DNA of 64,000 nt from Drechslerella dactyloides (taxonomy: Eukaryota; Ascomycota; Orbiliomycetes; Orbiliales; Orbiliaceae). Of this stretch, positions 59,960-64,000 are shown in pieces; position 1 is the stretch's first letter, and each line of letters starts with the position of its first letter. The stretch is taken from positions 1,984,001-2,048,000 of the forward strand of contig JAGTWJ010000002.1 of the NCBI GenBank assembly GCA_020064725.1, given 5' to 3'. The translations under genes and the position numbers were made by a program. The notes beneath the pieces were generated by a model. It was not told where the DNA came from. It made no database searches and worked only from the letters and a program-made list of their open reading frames with translations.

Positions 59960-62454
59960 CTACGACGCTGCCTCCTTGCTCTCCGTCGTCGCCTCGCCGC
60001 TGACGGGCGGAGAGGCAGGCTGGACGGCCGGCGCCGGCAGCACGTTCTCCGGCAACTTGATCTGCACATCCGGTAGGATCTTAAGCCGTTCCGGCAGCGA
60101 CTCGCCCTTGATCACCTTCTCCATCTCGGACCGGTCCAGGCTCTCGTACTCGAGCAGCGCCCGCGCCAGCAGATCCAGCTCCTTGCGGTGCGTCGTCAGC
60201 AGGCGGGTTGCCCGCGTGCGGCCTTCTTCCAGCAGCCGCCGGATCTCGGCTTCGATCGCCTCTTTCGTCTGCGAGGATAGATTCCGGTAGTCGCTGGCCA
60301 GGTCGACATTGCCGAGCAGCTCCGACATGCCCATCTGCGTCACCATCGCCTGTGCGATTTTTGTGGCTTGCGCGATATCCTGTTCGTTGTAACTTTGTTA
60401 GCGATGTTTCGGATCCACAAAACCATAGAGAGGGAACTGACGTTCGATGCGCCACTTGTCACGTTGTCCGGTCCGTATATCAGTTCTTCCGCGACTTTTC
60501 CGCCCATGCACACGTCTATCCTCGCCAGATATTCCTATTCACGAGATATCAGCCGGCTATCAACTTTATCTGGGGAGTGCGGCTTGGCGCAAAGCTATAT
60601 GTAAATACCTTCTTGGACATGGAGACTTGGTCCATCTCCGGGAGCTGGAAAGTGATACCGAGTGCCATCCCACGCGGCATGATGGTCGCCTTGTACAGGG
60701 GGATAGCACCCTCCGTAAACATGGCGACCAGCGCGTGACCGCCCTCATGATACGCCGTCATCTCCTTCTCCTTCTGCGAGATGACCGCGCTCCGCCGCTC
60801 GGCGCCCATGAGAATCTTGTCCTTCGCCCACTCAAAGTCGTTCATGCGCACTTCCTGCAACCGCAGTTTCGACGCCCGCACGGCCGCCTGGTTCACGAGG
60901 TTCTCGAGCTCGGCGCCCGAGAAGCCGGGTGTGCCGCGGGCGAGGATCTTCAGATCGACGTCCGTAGACGCCTTGACGGACTTGACGTAGTGCTTGAGAA
61001 TTTCTATCCGGCCGCGTACATCCGGCAGCGGCACGTTGACGGTCCGGTCGAAACGCCCGGGCCGGGTGAGCGCCTTGTCGAGGAGCTGGGGAAAGTTGGT
61101 GGCAGCGAGGAAGATCACACCGGAGTTTGGCGCAAAGCCGTCCAGGTCGACCAGGAGCTGATTCAGTGTCTGCTTGACGTAGGCCGCGTCCCGCTCGTTA
61201 CGCTTGCCGCCTATCGCGTCGAGTTCGTCAATAAAGACAATCGAAGGCGCCTTGGAGCGAGCGGCGGCGAACAGTTCACGGACACGCTTAGCGCCAACAC
61301 CAACGTAGACCTCATCGAATTCAGAGCCAGACATGAAAAAGAAGGGGACTCCAGCTTCTCCAGCAACCGCTCGAGCCAGCAGGGTCTTTCCGGTACCGGG
61401 AGGGCCGACGAGTAGGACGCCCTTGGGCAACTTGCCTCCAAGCGCTGAGAACTTTGCCGGGTCCTTGAGAAATTCGACCAATTCTTGCAGCTCTTCCTTT
61501 GCCTCTTCGCAGCCGTGAACGTCGGTGAATCTTGCGGTCTGTTGTGATCCCTGGGCCTCGTTTGGTGGGTTGCTTCCAACTCGCTTCAGGACGCCCGTAG
61601 CCTCGATGAAGACAGTCATAACAACCAGGGTAAAGTAGATGATCACAGCGAAGTACAGGAGGAATTTAGCCCACTTGAAGATGGTCCCGCCGAGGGTTTC
61701 CTCGACGACAACATACAACGGCTTATCCCTCTCGCCGAACCGCTCTCCGCCTCGGGACGTCACGGATACCGAACTGCCCTTGGTCCGGGCAGCAATCGCT
61801 TGGCCTATGGCGCGGATCTCCTCGGCGGGCAACGCGGTCTTGGTGTCGTATTCGGACTCCACAGCTTCGGATTTTTCGGCTTTCCGGTCGGCGATCATCC
61901 TTGCCTTTTCAGCTTGACCTAGTTTCTCTAAAGACTTGATGTACAGTTCCTCGGCGCGGGAGTTCGTGGCGAACTGGCCCGTTTGGTATCTCTCGACGAT
62001 GATTTCCGGCATGTTGGATTTCCAGAGGGCGTTGTAAAAGGCGAGTTGGGCGGAGGCATTAAGCGGATTGGAGTTCGCAGTTCGTTCGGCGTGTTCCAGG
62101 AAAGAGCGGACGGGTCGAAGCCAGAAAGATCGTGATTGGAGTGATGTCCTCGCGGGTAGTAGGATTCGAGATGGCGGTAAGAACGGCTGGTGCAGGGTCA
62201 GAGGCAACGAATTCACTATCGGTCGTCCACCGGCGACCGGCCTCGGAGCCAACTGGTGATTGCATCGTATGGGGTTCCGTAGGAAGGGCCGGCCGTTACA
62301 TGGTATAGTGAAATCTCGTATTTTGAGTGGATGATGCAGTGTGCTACGTATGAAGCCTGAACAGGGCGGTAGTATCTGCGCGTATGACACTTGTCAGCAG
62401 CGTAAACAATGATGTTGAATCCGATGGCAATCGAACGCGCAATTCAAGCGCCAT
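59960..62454 (-). CDS. yme1: mitochondrial i-AAA protease Yme1
   Basis: Four exons (62454-62437, 62375-60609, 60534-60442, 60379-59960) encode 765 residues. The main frame has no usable ATG, so an 18-base first exon (MALELR) is proposed: a GTTCGA donor, a CTGAC branch point 20 bases before the acceptor, and exact frame. The first 100 residues are a mitochondrial presequence; one membrane segment ([19 protein letters not shown]) lies near 245-265. The AAA module has Walker A GPPGTGKT (K336), Walker B FIDELD (D389, E390) and PGRFDR. The M41 protease has HEGGH (H549, E550, H553). The single membrane segment and the sequence fit Yme1, not the m-AAA proteases. It degrades unfolded and regulatory proteins facing the intermembrane space. 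Confidence 0.93.
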
Positions 62455-63580
62455 GGTAGCTGTAATAATGGACGACCCGGGACGATGGTTCGGGATTTCG
62501 CGGGGCGTGCGAGAGGGGGGACGTGGACCGGGAGGTCGCGCGTACCTGCGATAACAAGGTGGGGGCGCGAACGGTAGCCATCGTGGGACGACGGCGGGGA
62601 GCGGGATATCGGTGTATCCCAGCCTGGCCACTGCGAGAGTCGGACTTAAACGTTGGTTAATGCATGAATGGTAGCATCCTCTGCCTGGGGAGGGGTAAGC
62701 CGGAGCGAGGGAATGGCGATGGGTGGGAAGTCGTCGGGCAACCGTGGAACATGTGCTGGCCACTCGAGTTCGTTGCCTCTGGTTGGGGCTGGAAGGGGCA
62801 GGCAAAAATTTGGCCCGAAGGCGCTTAGTCCCGCGACACGCCACAGCCGGCGCCTATTTCGCCGCAACCGGCGGCTGCCTCAACGGTAATAAAAGACGAC
62901 TTCTACGATAAAAAAATACGTTGAATGGATCTAGTCTCATGCAAGACCATGTGGCATTTCTAGAGAGGGGAGGAGGCGGAGAGAGTAGGTACATTGATGG
63001 TGAAGAGAAACCGAGATGATAAGCCTAGCACCAGCACCCACGAGAATAAAACCAGAAGATACAGAACTTTTCGGTTGCACCCAGAACGACCCTGACCCAG
63101 AAAAAAAAAATATGAGAAAAGAAAAGCAGAGAGACAAGGAAATAAGTATGAGCAATTTAATAAAGGAGATAACTGCATGCAGTCAGATTCATCTTGCACC
63201 TATCTGAAAAAAAAAAAACTAATAACGCGAAAGGTAGCGGACAACGAAAATTGATGATTACTTAGTATCTAAACGAGCCAACGTCGAGACAGTCAGACAT
63301 TGCAGACGCTAGGGGGCCCAGCGATACAACAATGCGACATAGACGACCCTGGCCGGAGTAAGGTTATCATTTTTTTGCTTTATTTTTATCCTTGTTGTCC
63401 GGAGTTTTCCAGTTCTTTCGGTCTTGTTTTTTTTTTGTAGCATATCGGATAGGCAAGACGAGATGGGGGAACGTCATTGAAAAAGGGGCATCGAAAAAGA
63501 GAACGAGCAAATAAGTAAAAAAATTAGAAGAAAGAAAAAAAAGCCATTCTGTGGCATCGGTTGGACACCTTTGGCAACGC
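62455..63580. other. spacer, pab1 3' UTR and yme1 promoter
   Basis: A 1.1-kb spacer between genes in the same orientation. The part beyond 62900 is A-rich on the + strand (T-rich on the pab1 strand), in keeping with a long pab1 3' UTR. A run of frames near 62344-62867 overlaps the yme1 leader and is not believed. Confidence 0.45.
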
Positions 63581-64000
63581 CTAGGTTGAGGCCTGCTCAC
63601 CAGCAGTATCGGCTTTCGTCGTCGGTGTTTCTTCAGTCTGCGGCGCCGGGTTCGGGGTCGGCTCTGCTGAAGCTGGAGCAGCAGGGGCGTCGTCTGTAGT
63701 CTTAGATTTGACGTATTCGTCATAGACCGAGAGTGCTTCATCAACCTTACTGCGAAGCGCAGAGTCGTCCTTGATCCTGAAAGTGGTGACATGGGGGTCA
63801 GCAGCTGTCTAAAGATATAGAATCATATGAAGATTGGACACAGGGGGCTTACAAGCTCATGAGTTCACCATTATCCATTTCGAGCAGCATACCCGTAATT
63901 TTACCTGCGAGTTGTGGATTGATGGCGTGAATACGCGGGTAGAGCTCTTCGCCCAGAACTTGCTTTTGTTGCTGAGGCGGGAGGGCAGCGAGAGTTGCCA
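63581..64000 (-). CDS. pab1: poly(A)-binding protein Pab1, C-terminal part
   Basis: The 3' end of a gene that continues beyond the right edge. Two exons are visible (64000-63853, 63776-63581). They encode the MLLE (PABC) domain: [35 protein letters not shown], then across the intron [20 protein letters not shown]. After it comes an Ala/Pro/Thr-rich acidic tail of about 45 residues to the stop. MLLE binds PAM2 motifs in partners such as ataxin-2/Pbp1 and eRF3. The RNA-binding domains lie outside the window. Confidence 0.93.

Noticed and set aside
60447..61415. A 322-residue + strand frame
   Set aside because: Antisense to the AAA and protease domains of yme1; no domain of its own.
1..64000. 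CRISPR arrays, insertion sequences, prophage or bacterial operons
   Set aside because: The window is intron-rich eukaryotic DNA; no regularly spaced repeats, transposases or integrases were seen.

Overview
The window is nuclear DNA of a filamentous ascomycete (Pezizomycotina). Nearly every gene is split by short introns (about 50-95 bases) with GTRNGT-type donors and CTRAC/CTAAC-like branch points. The gene content is typical of this group: DASH-complex Dad2, a Shugoshin with a fungal C-terminal box, AHC1-type zinc finger, CkiA-type casein kinase, Stf2/Tma10-like hydrophilin and Bud6. I cannot name a species or class from the sequence alone. There are no CRISPR arrays, rRNA or tRNA genes that I can support, no transposon remains and no prokaryotic features.

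Layout, left to right. 0-8.6 kb: Nem1 phosphatase (+), a thiol peroxidase of the Dot5/BCP type (-), an Ups2-like mitochondrial lipid-transfer protein (+) and Spc25 (+). 8.8-16.5 kb: mitochondrial ribosomal protein uL3 (-), a Cue5-like ubiquitin receptor (+), Shugoshin (-) and DASH subunit Dad2 (+), the last two head to head. 17.5-34.4 kb: the ataxin-2 homologue Pbp1 (-), Bud6 (+), the Cex1/SCYL1 pseudokinase (-), MoaE-type molybdopterin synthase (+) and an AHC1-like zinc finger protein (-). 36.7-49 kb: casein kinase I (-), a 4.4-kb gene-free stretch, Nup133 (-) and Dre2 (-). 51-64 kb: Stf2-like hydrophilin (+), a paraoxonase-family protein (+), ribosomal protein eL8 (+), glycerol kinase (+), the i-AAA protease Yme1 (-) and the 3' end of poly(A)-binding protein Pab1 (-), cut by the right edge.

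Most genes are unrelated housekeeping genes, as expected for a fungal chromosome arm. Some functional links are visible. Spc25, Shugoshin and Dad2, all acting at the kinetochore or centromere, lie within 9 kb. Pbp1 carries a PAM2-like motif and the Pab1 end carries the MLLE domain that such motifs bind. Nem1, Ups2 and Yme1 all act in phospholipid handling (in yeast, Yme1 degrades Ups proteins). I found no evidence of a novel multi-gene system, gene cluster or mobile element. The most interesting leads are small: tiny exons (15-31 bases), a competing hairpin pair in an eL8 intron, a peroxiredoxin without the usual resolving cysteine, and the long non-coding region upstream of the casein kinase gene. 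All exon boundaries were derived by eye from splice signals and frame continuity, and every total was checked to be divisible by three.
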